DNA from: Triticum aestivum
Taxonomy: Eukaryota > Streptophyta > Magnoliopsida > Poales > Poaceae
Assembly (NCBI RefSeq): GCF_018294505.1
Contig: NC_057809.1
Coordinates: 419,853,485 to 419,917,484, forward strand
Direction: 5' to 3'
Length of the DNA: 64,000 nt
A model generated the notes under the pieces. The model was not told the origin of the DNA and searched no databases. It worked only from the letters and a program-made list of their open reading frames with translations. Of this stretch, positions 23,273-35,097 are shown piece after piece (position 1 is the first letter of the stretch; every line of letters begins with the position of its first letter). The position numbers and the translations under genes are program-made.

Positions 23273-23350
23273 CCTTCGTTGCTAGATTACTCCATAGATT
23301 GATCTTGGTGATGCATAGAAAATTTTAAATTTCTGCTACGTTACCCAACA
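23273..23350 (+). mobile_element. Copia LTR, segment 3 of 3 (3' end)
   Basis: Resumes after the CCTTC duplicate and ends CTACGTTACCCAACA at 23350, the canonical CA end. No primer-binding site follows, so this is either a solo LTR or the 3' LTR of an element lying to the left. Confidence 0.85.
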
Positions 23351-23925
23351 AGATGAGTCTCGTGGCTGAGTACGTAATGAAGGTAGCGACATGTTTCTTT
23401 CAGCCCGTTGCCTATTTAGCTTGGTCAGACTTGCATGTTTGCGTTCTTTCATATTTGAACTCGTCAGTAGTAGCATGCATGTATTATCTAGCACCTATCC
23501 TGCTTTATTATTTTCTTTTATCTCATGACTTGGAATACCAGATGTTATGTAAAGAGAAATGACTCTTATTTAGCGAAATGGGCATCAAATTAGGTGGTGC
23601 AAATTGCAATTACTATTATATTTTCACAAGATTGTGCTAGTGTTACTCACTCACTCTTTTTCAAAGGTTGTTTCCATGTTTTTTGGGAAGTAATTACATT
23701 CTTGATTTGAGAATTTACATGTTCATCCACATGATCCTTCAGTTTTTTGTTCTTTTCCGGAACCAATCCTTATTAACATGTTGATTACCTGATTCTGGTG
23801 AGATTTCTTAATTGCTAATTTTGATCTAGTCAAGATTTTAGGGCTGGACATCTGTCCTGACACCATTGTCGGAGATGAAATGGTCAAAGGAATCTCCGGT
23901 GGGCAAAAGAAGCATCTAACATCAG
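23351..23925 (+). pseudogene. PDR-type ABCG transporter gene relic, two exon pieces
   Basis: The first piece (23351-23382) encodes MSLVAEYVMK and ends at a GT donor (AAG|GTAGCG). A ~450-bp intron follows, ending TCAAG. The second piece (23835-23925) encodes [19 protein letters not shown] and then [12 protein letters not shown], ending at a GT donor (CAG|GTTAA). This is the LSGGQ-type signature region (ISGGQ) of the first nucleotide-binding domain of pleiotropic-drug-resistance transporters, with the family's usual exon break before ILGLD. The upstream part of the exon is replaced by the Copia LTR end, and the next expected exon (after the TTG/TSG junction) is not found downstream. So this is a truncated gene or a captured fragment, not functional. 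Confidence 0.75.
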
Positions 23926-24690
23926 GTTAAAACATGCTGCGGTAATAATAGTTCAATATTGTTCTCATGAACCTACAATAAGGTAATTTACCAAGAAAAA
24001 GTTGTAATTAGCCTTAATATAGTTCAGTATTCTTTTTTGTGGAATAATAGTTCCGTATTTGTAACTGATACTTAATTTACTTTTGTTTAATGGCAGCCAT
24101 TTGCAGATCAGAATATCACATTAGGTGAAGCTGTCCAACGGTCAGGTCATTGTCCTTGGAGTGTAAGTTGGTGTCTTCGTGGGTAGAGAAGTGCTCATCT
24201 ATGCGGGTTGATTCATAGCAATGCCAGGGGCCTCTTTGCAAAAGAGCACACGCTGACCGGGTATGCACCCACACGTCCACATGGCGCTCTCTGATTCGTC
24301 AGGACCAAATTTGCACATCTTATGCAAGTTGAGGGACCGGGTAGGGTCAAATTTCAAGTTGTAGGACTAAAGCATCACATTGAGAGAAAGTTCTAGGACT
24401 CCTGGTGCTTTTAACTCTTACTTTATCATTGAGGAAAAGTCTTGTTGCTTGCTACAAACCCATGCACTTGGGGGCAACTAGTTAATAGGCTATAACCTAA
24501 CAATCATCATTACTCTTGGAGGGTGTGTGCCTCCTAGACAGTTAGAGTGTCACTTGAGAGACTTTAAGGTGTGAAGGAATCAAGAAGTACATACAATGCC
24601 TGGAGATTGCCTTCTTTGTGAAGATCTACTTTGAATGAGGCTTACTTAATGGTTTCCATGGTAGGGAAGGCATGTTATATCCTTGGTGGT
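23926..24690. other. Unassigned sequence between the PDR relic and the array
   Basis: About 760 bp without a recognisable gene or element end. It starts as intron-like AT-rich DNA. A GCAG near 24096 is followed by no PDR exon. The last five bases (GTGGT, 24686-24690) would be the left target duplication of the family A array. Confidence 0.5.
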
Positions 24691-24968
24691 TGTAACGCCC
24701 TCGATGCGGCTATAGCTCCCACGTGTCGAGGCACGACTTAGAGACATAACCGCATTGAAAGCAATGTCGCAAGTCAGGCAATCATTACAACATCCCATGT
24801 ATAATAGAATAAAAGGGGGAGATACATAGTTGGCTTACACTCGCCACGTCACATCAAAGTACATAAATAACATCCATCATACAAACACTCATGGCCCGAC
24901 TATGGCGCCAAAATAGAAAAGAACCCAACATGCGACAAGGCCCCGAATCAAACCCCAACTAGGCACCA

Positions 24969-26380
24969 CTACTGATCATCAGGAAAAGAAACATAATATC
25001 GCTGAGAGTCCTCGTCGAACTCCCACTTGAGCTCGTACTCATCACCTGGAGCGGAATCACCTGGACCTGCATCTGGAGATATAGTATCTGTGAGCCACAG
25101 GGACTCAGCAATCTCGCACCCTCGCAATCAAGACTATTTAAGCTTATAGGAAGGGTAAGGCAAAAGTATATGTGGAGCTGCAGCAAGCGACTAGCATATG
25201 TGGTGGCTAACTTATACGCAAAAGAGAGCGAGAAGAGGAGGCAAAGCGCGAGCGAGAATCTAGAAGAACAACCTGCGCAAGCATAACTCCAACACCGTGT
25301 CCACTTCCCGGACTCCGCCGAGAAGAGGCCATCACGGTAACACACACAATTGATTCATTTTAATTAATTAAGGTTCAAGTTATCTACAACCAGACATTAA
25401 CAAATTCCCATCTGCCCATAACCGAGGGCACGGCTTTCGAAAGTTCAACCCCTGCAGGGGAGTCCCAACTTAGCCCATGACAAGCTCTCACGGTCAACGA
25501 AGGAATAGACCTCCTCCCAAGACGTTCTGATCAGACTCGGTATCTCAGTAACTCAAGACACTTTGACAGGTTAAAACAAGACCAGCAACACCGCCCGAAT
25601 GTGCCGACAAATCCCGATAGGAGCTGCACATATCTCTTTCTCAGGGCACACTCAGATTGTCCTAGGTACGGGTAGGCCAGCCCAGAGTTGCCCCTGGTGG
25701 CCACCGGTAGCTGACAGGTGGACCAACACTCAGAGGAGCACTGGCCCGGGGGGGTTAAAATAAGATGACCCTTGAGTCTGCAGAACCCATGGGAAAGAAA
25801 AGGCTAGGTGGCAAATGGTAAAACCAAGGTTGGGCATTGCTGGAAAAGCTTTAATCAAGGCGAAATATCAAGGGGTTCCCATTATAACCCAACCGCGTAA
25901 GGAACGCAAAATCCGGGAACATAACACCGATATGACGGAAACTAGGGCGGCAAGAGTGGAACAAAACACTAGGCGAGAGGCCGAGCCTTCCACCCTTTAC
26001 CAGGTATATAGATGGATTAAGATAACATAGCAATATAATGATATCCCAACAAGTAAATAAAAGATGTTCCAACAAGGAACGGTCGCCAATCTTCACCTGC
26101 AACTAGCAACGCTATAAGAGGGGCTGAGCAAAGCGGTAACATAGCCAATCAACGGTTTGCTAGGACAATGGTGGGTTAGAGGTTCAACATGGCAATTGGG
26201 AGGCTGACAAGCAAAAGGTAGGCATCGTAGCATTGGCATAGCAAGAGCGAGCAAACTAGCATAGCAAAGATAGTAGTGATTTCGAGGGTATGATCATCTT
26301 TCCTGCGCAGTTGTCAGAGTAGACTGGATCCTCACAAGCAAACTCAACGGGCTCCTCGGTAGCGAACTCGTCTCCCGGCT
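24969..26380 (-). CDS. Candidate spliced LTR micro-gene, exons alpha and beta (family A LTR 1)
   Basis: On the minus strand, exon alpha is 26380-26303 (78 nt) and beta is 25087-24969 (119 nt, stop 24971-24969). Alpha follows a T-rich tract ending GGGTAG and encodes an acidic stretch ([19 protein letters not shown]). Beta follows CTCACAG and encodes a Gly/Pro/Asp start, then [18 protein letters not shown] and an end in PDDQ. Phase is as in family B: alpha ends with G, beta starts AT, giving GAT (Asp). The donor here is GA (CAG|GAAAG), a change from the GCAAG of LTRs 2-4, so this copy may not splice. Stop to LTR end is about 280 bp, close to the 299 bp in family B. No start codon assigned. Confidence 0.35.
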
Positions 26381-27840
26381 CTACCCAAACAAGACAAACA
26401 AGCAACAAGGATACAATCAACCACGTGCAAGACAAAGCAATATGATGAAATGATGACATGCTATGCGGGATGCGATGCGGGATGCAAAATGCAAGATATG
26501 ACAGGAAATGCATGAACCTGGCCTCAACTTGGAATTCCAAGTGTGCCACTGGATAGAGGGGATGAAATCGCTTGAAAATGATATAAAGATCATTGGAATC
26601 GGAATTACGGTTTGGAAATGGCAAGCGATTTAAGAATGACACCGGTTTGCGATTTACAGCAAGTAGGCATATAAATGCAATGAGATGAACATGCTAGAGC
26701 CACCAAACATGACAACAAAAAACATGGCAGGGATGCACACAAGATTCTTAACAAAAGACTAGCACTGAGCCACGTCCAATTCATCCATTATGATGTTCAA
26801 ACAAGCATGGCAAAACGCAAATGCAAAACAGATTCCAGACTTAGTGAAATTAACACTTGTCTGAAATTTCAGATCATGAAGCCCTCTTCGAAGCAGCAAA
26901 ACAATATGATACATGACCTGATTAAGACAAGTAAGAACATGGCATGGAGCTACTCAACAAGCTTAACAAAAGTTCCAAAGTGACCTGGGTCCAAAAGGGA
27001 TCACAAAATATACTAACGGGCACACGAACATAGCAAAAACATAATCAGTTTTCAGACTTAGTGAAAACTGAGACATGCTGAAATATAACTCACGAAGGCA
27101 TGTAAACGAGCTCGATGCACTCACTACGGTGCAAGTCATGGCAAGGCAAGCATACACCCATAAAGAAGGCACAAAATACAAGCTAGACATGGCAAGAACA
27201 ATGGCATAGCATGCACGGATCAACTACAACAACGCCGGCAAAATCGCAAACGAGTTGACGATCTGCCCAGATTCACCACGAAGCAAAAGTAGAGCTCGAT
27301 TGACTCAAGCTAGGGTGCTCCATAATTGCAAACAAAGACATGGATGGATAGAGCATAACATGATTAACAAAACTCCTTTACTGATTATCCTCAAAAGAGG
27401 CACGGATCACTAGGAAACAAGCTGAACATATGGCATCATGAACTAAAATATCCCAGACTTAGTGAAAACAACTAAGTCCCTGAAAACAGATTTACCGGGT
27501 GCCTCACTTTGCAAGCTTGCACAAGTCACCACACACATCCTAATAATGCATGGTTTGCACCTCTGGAAAGAAGACAAAATGCTTAACAAAACATATGAAG
27601 GACTCACAGGCATATCATGCACACAATAATCATGGCAACAATGACAAAAGTCTAAGATGAACTAGCAGATCTGACAATTAACTCACGAAGCCTCCTTCTA
27701 ACAGCATTTTGGGTATCAAGATGAGCTCAAATGAAAATGATGCAATGGAATTTCTCAGATCTGGATCCAGATCCGCATGCTTCCCGATGCACGTCGGAGT
27801 TACTGTAGCAGCTCACCGGACATGACGGGGAAGAAGGCCG

Positions 27841-28142
27841 NNNNNNNNNNNNNNNNNNNNNNNNNNNNNNNNNNNNNNNNNNNNNNNNNNNNNNNNNNNN
27901 NNNNNNNNNNNNNNNNNNNNNNNNNNNNNNNNNNNNNNNNNNNNNNNNNNNNNNNNNNNNNNNNNNNNNNNNNNNNNNNNNNNNNNNNNNNNNNNNNNNN
28001 NNNNNNNNNNNNNNNNNNNNNNNNNNNNNNNNNNNNNNNNNNNNNNNNNNNNNNNNNNNNNNNNNNNNNNNNNNNNNNNNNNNNNNNNNNNNNNNNNNNN
28101 NNNNNNNNNNNNNNNNNNNNNNNNNNNNNNNNNNNNNNNNNN
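27841..28142. other. Assembly gap (302 N)
   Basis: The flanks match LTR 2 at 36693 and 36729, where only 35 bp separate them, so the real missing sequence is probably far shorter than 302. Confidence 0.99.
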
Positions 28143-28525
28143 GGATCTAGCGATGGCCGGCGGTGCGAGGTCGGTGGCGGCCGGGCTCGGCGCCGGGCGG
28201 TGCGGCGGCGATGGTGGCGGCAATCGGCGGTCGCCGGAGAAGAAGGGCACGGCGGCGCCCGCGGTGGCGGGTGGCGGCTCCGGCCACCGGAGAAGAAAGG
28301 CGCGGGCGAGGTGCTGGCCTCGGTCCCGGTCGGGCGAAGGAGAGGGCCGGCCCCGGGCCTTGCGGGCCGGCGGCTGGGAGGCGGCGGGGATGTGGTCCGC
28401 CCGCCACGTGGCGGCGCCTGGCTGGCTGCGGCGATGCGTCCGGTCGGATCGGACGTGTCCGGCCGGCGCGGTGGATCTTTTTTTTAGGGTTTCGAGAGGG
28501 GAGATGATCCGAAAACGGAGGGGTG

Positions 28526-28533
28526 TATATATA
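28526..28533 (-). promoter_or_regulatory. TATA box of family A LTR 1
   Basis: TATATATA, palindromic, in the element-sense context GCCTATATATACACCCC, about 535 bp inside the LTR. The same box is at 55605-55612 in LTR 3. It lies upstream of the GC-rich leader, the micro-gene exons and gag, so it is the likely U3 promoter (inferred). Confidence 0.5.
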
Positions 28534-29077
28534 GGCATAGAGGGAGCTAGGAGAGTCCAAATGAGGTGCGGTTTTCGGCCACGCGATCGTGATCGAACAC
28601 TCTAGGACATGGAGCAGTGTTTGGTGGGTTTTGGGCCAAATTGAAGGGGTGTTGGGCTGCAACACACACGAGGCCTTTTCGGTCCCTCGGTTAACCGTTG
28701 GAGTATCAAACGAAGTCCAATTGATACGACACTTGACAGGCGGTCTACCGGTAGTAAACCAAGGCCGCATGACAAGTCTCGGTCCAATCCGAAAATGTTT
28801 AATCCCCACACACGAAAGAAAGCTAGAAATGACCACCGGAGGAGAACGAAGCACCGGAATGCAAAACGGACAATGGGGAAAATGCTCGGATACATGAGAC
28901 GAACACGTATGCAAATGCAATGCACATGATGACATGATATGAGATGCATGAAAACGAAAACAACACACGGAGACAAAGACCTGAACCCGAGGAATAAATA
29001 TAACTTAACGCCGGAAACGGCAAGAGTCAGAGTACAAATTGGGAAAGTTACATCCGGGGTGTTACAACACTCCACCA

Positions 29078-32000
29078 CTACGAAAAGATCTCGTCCCGAG
29101 ATCTAGGACTGAAAGAACTCGGGTACTCAGAACGGAGGTGATCCTCGCGTTCCCGGGTAGCTTCACGGTCGGAATGGTGTGACCACTTGAATTTGAGAAA
29201 TTTGATTGACTTGTTGCGAGTCTTGCGTTCAGTCTCTTCAAGAATAGCAACTGGGTGCTCACGATAGGAGAGATCTTCTTGGAGCTCAATGTCCTCGAAG
29301 TTGACGGTGCGGTCAGGAGTCTTGAAGCACTTTCGAAGCTGAGAGACGTGGAACACATCATGAACATTTGCAAAGTTTGAAGGAAGCTCGAGTTGATAGG
29401 CGAGGTCGCCTCTCTTGCTGACAATCTTGAAAGGTCCCACGTATCTAGGGGCAAGCTTCCCTTTGATACCGAAGCGACGAGTACCTTTCATAGGAGAGAC
29501 ATGGAGGTAAACATGATCTCCGATCTCGAAGGCCAAATCACGGTGCTTACTATCATAGTAGCTCTTCTGGCGGGATTGGGCTGCTTTGAGGTTATCACGA
29601 ATGACTTTGCACATTTCTTCTGCTTCCGTGATTAAGTCATTACCCAAAAGCTGACGTTCACCAGTTTCAGACCAGTTGAGAGGGGTACGGCACTTCCTGC
29701 CATACAAAATTTCAAAAGGGGCCTTGCCCGAACTTGCTTGAAAACTATTGTTATAGGAGAATTCAGCATAAGGAAGACAATCCTCCCATTTCGTGCCGAA
29801 GGAGATCACACAAGCCCTGAGCATATCTTCAAGAATCTGGTTGACACGCTCGACTCGACCGCTTGTTTGAGGATGGAAAGCAGTGCTGAAGCGGATGTTC
29901 GTGCCCATGGCCTTCTGGAAAGAATCCCAAAACTTCAACGTAAAAATGCTGCCACGGTCTGAAGATATCACTTGAGGAATACCGTGCAGAGAGACAATAC
30001 GAGAGGTATAGAGTTCCACCAATTGAGCTGCAGTGATCGACTCTTTGATAGGCAGAAAGTGAGCCACTTTGGTGAGTTTATCCATGACAACAAATATAGC
30101 ATCATTGCCACGCTTGGACTTTGGAAACCCAGTCACGAAGTCCATTTCAATGTGGTAAAACTTCCATTCTGAAATAGCAAGTGGTTGGAGGAGACCAGCT
30201 GGCCTTTGGTGTTCTGCCTTCACTCTTCTGCAGACATCACATTCATTCACGAATTGAGCGATCTCGCGCTTCATTCGAGTCCACCAATAAGCTTGCTTGA
30301 GGTCCTGATACATCTTCGTGCTCCCAGGGTGGATGGAGAGGAGAGAATTGTGAGCCTCGTTCATGATCACTTGACGAAGGTCACCTTTAGGCACAACAAT
30401 ACGATCCTCGAAGAAGAGAGTGTCCTTGTCATCAAGGCGGTAGCCCTTGTACTTGGACTGACTCTTGGCAATCCCAATCTTTACCTTTTTCACCATAGCA
30501 TCAAGAAGCTGGGCTTGGCGAATCTGGTCTTCTAGAGTAGGAGAGACTTGAAGGTTGGCGAGGAAACCTTGAGGAACAACTTGCAGATTAAGCTTGCGGA
30601 AAGCTTCACAAAGCTCGGGTTGATAAGGCTTGAGAATCAGACTGTTACAATAAGCTTTCATGCTCAAAGCGTCAACAATCACATTGGCCTTTCCTGGAGT
30701 GTACTCGATACTCGGATTATACTCTTGAATCATTTCGACCCATCGAGTTTGCCTTAGGTTGAGATTAGGCTGAGTGAAGATGTACTTGAGACTCTTGTGA
30801 TCAGTGAAAATGTCCACTTTTCTTCCCAATAGAAGATGTCTCCAAGTCAACAAAGCATGCACAACTGCCGCCAACTCGAGATCATGAGTGGGGTAGTTCT
30901 TCTCATTAGGCTTCAACTGGCGAGATGTATAAGCAACAACTTTCTTCTCTTGCATCAAAACTGCACCAAGACCTTGGAGAGAGGCATCACAAAAGACCTC
31001 GTACGGCTTGGATTCATCAGACGGAGTCAGAACTGGAGCAGTGATCAATTTCTCTTTCAAAGTGTTGAAAGCAATATCACACTCCGGAGACCAAACGTAC
31101 TTAACGTGCTTCTGAAGAAGATTTGAGAGAGGCTTCGTAATCTTAGAAAAGTTTTCAACGAATCTTCGGCAATAGCTAGCGAGACCGAGAAAACTGCGGA
31201 GTTGCTGCACATTCTGAGGAGGTTCCCAATTCACAATTGCGGACACCTTCTCGGGATTCACGAAAATGCCCTTGGCAGAGATGATATGACCAAGATAAAG
31301 AACCTCATCGAGCCAAAATTCACACTTGGAGAACTTGGCATAGAACTGATGTTCCCTGAGCTTATCGAGAACCAAATGCAAGTGTTTGGCATGATCTTCC
31401 TTGTTCTTCGAGAAAACCAGAATGTCGTCGAGATAGACCAAAACGAAGTCATTGGTGTAGGCGTTGAAGATGAAGTTCATCATGCGAGAGAACGTCGGAG
31501 GAGCGTTGGCGAGGCCAAAAGACATGACAGTGTATTCATATGAACCAAAGCTTGTTCTGAATGCTGTCTTGGGAATATCTTCTTCACGAATGCGAATCTG
31601 GTGATAACCCATACGGAGATCAAGCTTGGAGAATACTTGGGCACCTTTGAGTTGTTCGAACGGCTCATTGATGTTGGGAAGTGGGTATTTGTTCTTGATG
31701 GTCTTCTTGTTCACCGGACGGTAATCAACACAAAGTCGGTCCATTTCATCCTTCTCCTTCACAAAAAGAACACCACAACCCCATGGAGAAGAACTAGGCC
31801 GGATGAGACCCATTCTTTCTTGCTCATCGAGTTGCTTCTTCAGCTCCTTCAGCTCTTCCGGTCCGAACTTGTAAGGACGTTTGCACACAGGTTCCGTGCC
31901 AGGCTCTAGCTCAATAACCAATTCAACTGGCCGGTGCGGAGGCATTCCTGGGAGCTCTTCTGGAAAGACGTCTTGATATTCGCAAACGACTGGAATTTGC

Positions 32001-33517
32001 GAAATAGCGTCCAATTCACCCTTCTCATTGAGAGAAAACAGACGGATAGTATCATCCCGAGCGGCAAAGACAATTACATCCTCAGACGAATGAGTCAATT
32101 GAATCTGCCTGGCTGCACAATCAAGATGAGCCTTGTGCTTAGAAAGCCAATCCATCCCGAGAATAAGATCAATATCCGAGTCACCGAGAACCGTAGGAGA
32201 AGCCAAGAACTTGTAGTCACCCAAAGTGATAGAAACATCCGGAACAATGGAGTTAGCCTGCATGCGCTTACCGGGAGAGACAACTGCTAAATGACTAGGC
32301 AAAACTTGTGAAACCAATTCATGCCTATTTGTAAACGGTCTCGAGATGAAGCAATGCGATGCACCAGTGTCAAAAAGAACTTTTGCAGGAATATCATTAA
32401 CAGGAAGGTTACCCATGATCACATCTAACGAGTCCTCTGCCTGAGCTGCATTCATCAAATTGACCTTGGCATGCTTGGGGTTATGCTTGACCACAGCTGT
32501 ACTTGCCAATCTGACAGGAGGAGGAAGAAGACGCCTCTGGTTGAAACACTTGTTGGCATAGTGACCCTTCTGTTGGCACTTGTTGCACGTGACCTCTGAA
32601 AGCGGACGGTGATACGGAGCACTCGGTCTTGGAGGTTGAGACGAAGTCTTGTTCTGAAAGCCAGGGTTGGGTGGGTGGGAAGAACCACTGCCACCTTTGC
32701 TCTTCTGCTGAAACGGCTGACGGAATGGAGGAGGAGGAAGCCAAAACTTCTGCTGCTTGGTCACTTGAGTAGAGGAAGAAGGAGTAACATCTCTGACTCA
32801 CTTCCTGGAAGCTTCACACCTCAACTGAGCAGCCTCTTGCTTCAGTGCCATGTTGTAGAACTCATCGTATCTCAAGGGCTCGAAGAGAACAAGAGCGAGC
32901 TGAATATCTTCTCTGAGACCACCCCTGAACTGGTATATCATGCTCTTCTCATCAGGCACGTCCTGCTTGGCAAAGCGGGCAAGCTTCTGGAACAATTTGT
33001 TGTAGTCATAGACAGACAAAGAGTCTTGCTTCAGATTGCGGAATTCCTCACGCTTGCTTTCAACCACGCTCTGCGGAATGTGATGAGCTCAGAAATCTCG
33101 ACGGAAATCATCCCAAGTGATAACACGTCCACCTCTGGAATCCTTGTACTGCTGGAACCATTCTGCAGCTTGATCTTTGAGTTGGAAGGAAGCGAACTTC
33201 ACAAAGTCCTCAGGCCTGACGTTACTGCACTTGAAATGCTTACACAGATCCACAAGCCAATCGTCGGCATCGGTTGCCTCAACACAATTACTGGAAGTCT
33301 TTGGCCCGTTAACTAGGAACTGGTTGAGTGTAGCAATGTGACTCTGATTGCTGCCTTGATTCCCTTGACTGCCTTGATTGCGCTCTTGGAGAATTTGCAT
33401 GATCAGCTGAGTGTTTGCATTGGTTGCGGCCATCACAGCTTGCCATGCCTCTGGAGGAGGTGGAGGTGGTGGCGGATCTTGATTCTGGTTCTGACTGGTG
33501 CTCTTAGCGGGAGCCAT
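29078..33517 (-). pseudogene. Family A interior 1: Gypsy gag-pol polyprotein with chromodomain, broken
   Basis: ATG (MAPAKS) at 33517. In order: a Gln/Pro-rich start; gag core (WLVDLCKHFKC, FQLKDQAAEWFQQY); zinc knuckle [14 protein letters not shown]; protease [14 protein letters not shown] with [10 protein letters not shown] (YLDD codons 31424-31435); RNase H ([15 protein letters not shown]); integrase with the HH-CC motif (ECDVC) and the DDE region (MDFVTG, SSDRGS, VERVNQ). A C-terminal chromodomain-like stretch ([11 protein letters not shown]...) follows. The order RT-RNaseH-IN-chromodomain is that of Tekay/Del-like chromoviruses. Breaks: stop TGA at 33089-33091 and TGA at 32798-32800, both at positions reading CGA or CAA in the other copies, and a one-base loss near 29120 that changes the last residues. 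Confidence 0.9.
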
Positions 33518-34445
33518 CCTGAAGAGGTTGACCACCATTAGCACATAGACAGATAAATATTGAAGCTGAATCCAACGGAATGAAAATTGCAACATATAGT
33601 CTTCACATCCGAACAAAATGAGTGAATGCATTCCTCTTCAAATGGTCACATATCCATAAATTGAGAAGCCACATAGAATTAAGGTAGAGAAATAAATCAA
33701 CAAGGTACGGATCAAGAACGAATAATCGGTCAGAAATCCCAATCTCAAACCAATATCCGTGGAAGAAGAACTAGAGCTACTAGAATTCCCACCTATGAAA
33801 CTCCCGAACCTTTCCGGTTATGCAATCAGGTGTTGGGGATACAGGGGAAGCATAATATCTCACCCAAACTAGCAAATCCTACATCCAGCTGTATCCATCC
33901 TTCAACACATAACCAAGAAAACTTCAGAAACCATCTACCTCAACCTTTGAAAAGCATCCGTTATACAAGTCATGGCGATACTCCCGAACTCCCGCCCCAG
34001 TACTGGGTGGCGTCGAGGTTATCTCACCAACGAACTGCATAAAAGAGATTTTCGATGTCGGCGAACATATCTCAAGTATTCCAGAATTGCAACGATAAAA
34101 TTATGATGACAACACCTCAGAGCTCAAATCCCCGGGACACTTCCACTAAACCCCTGACAGGAGGCACCAAGTCAATGTTCTCATCATAAGCCATCGGAAC
34201 GATTCCAAGATACTCGCGTGATCCTAAAAAAAATTTTAGTGAAATTTGAGAAGAGAAGAGTCAAAACTCTACGTCAGGATGCCTTACCAGAGCGATGAGG
34301 AGACTTGGAAGTAAAAAAGAATTCCTAAGCTCTCTGATATATAATTCCTAAGTGACTCAAAACATTTTTTTCTAGACACTACTCAGCTGCTAAGACGATC
34401 AAGCAATGGGGCTCCTAAGGTCGGGGAAGGCTCTGATTACCAACT
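33518..34445 (-). other. Leader and primer-binding site of interior 1
   Basis: 928 bp between the LTR and gag. The element-sense bases next to the LTR are AGTTGGTAATCAGAGCC (34429-34445). That is the initiator-Met primer site with one extra A. The leader has only short open frames. Confidence 0.7.
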
Positions 34446-35019
34446 TGTAACGCCCTCGATGCGGCTATAGCTCCCACGTGTCGAGGCATGACTTAGAGAC
34501 ATAACCGCATTGAAAGCAATGTCGCAAGTCAGGCAATCATTACAACATCCCATGTATAATAGAATAAAAGGGGGAGATACATAGTTGGCTTACACTCGCC
34601 ACGTCACATCAAAGTACATAACACAAAATCCGGGAACATAACACCGATATGACGGAAACTAGGGCGGCAAGAGTGGAACAAAACACTAGGCGAGAGGTCG
34701 AGCCTTCCACCCTTTACCAGGTATATAGATGCATTAAGATAACATAGCAATATAATGATATCCCAACAAGTAAATAAAAGATGTTCCAACAAGGAACGGT
34801 CTCCAATCTTCACCTGCAACTAGCAACACTATAAGAGGGGCTGAGCAAAGCGGTAACATAGCCAATCAACGGTTTGCTAGGACAATGGTGGGTTAGAGGT
34901 TCAACATGGCAATTGGGAGGCTGACAAGCAAAAGGTAGGCATCGTAGCATTGGCATAGCAAGAGCGAGCAAACTAGCATAGCAAAGATTGTAGTGATTTC
35001 GAGGGTATGATCATCTTGC

Positions 35020-35097
35020 CTGCGCAGTTGTCAGGGTTGACTGGATCCTCACAAGCAAACTCAACGGGCTCCTCGGTAGCGAACTCGTCTCCCGGCT
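35020..35097 (-). pseudogene. Micro-gene exon alpha alone (family A LTR 2)
   Basis: 78 nt, open, with the GGGTAG acceptor and CAG|GCAAG donor. Exon beta is deleted in this LTR, so the unit is truncated. Confidence 0.4.

Larger units (their letters stand above)
24691..29066 (-). repeat. Family A LTR 1 (outer LTR of the array)
   Basis: Starts TGTAACGCCCTCG and ends GGGGTGTTACA on the plus strand. It lacks 135 bp present in LTR 2 (36467-36601); the junction at about 27751 shows GAAT microhomology. Contains the micro-gene exons, an AT-neutral middle, a GC-rich segment with a gap, and the U3 promoter region. Confidence 0.9.

Noticed and set aside
24096..24130. GCAG followed by open sequence, considered as the next PDR exon
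   Set aside because: Translation does not give the expected motif after the TSG junction and hits stops quickly.
24518..24534. GGAGG...CCTCC hairpin followed by TAG, considered as a Helitron 3' end next to the PDR fragment
   Set aside because: Helitron ends need a hairpin about 10 bases before CTRR; here the stem runs directly into CTAG, and no TC start or AT target was found.
27813..27865. CCG|GTGAGC in element sense next to the gap, considered as the donor of the micro-gene's first exon
   Set aside because: The GT is present only in LTR 1 (LTRs 2 and 3 have GC or AGC at this position), so it is not a conserved donor.
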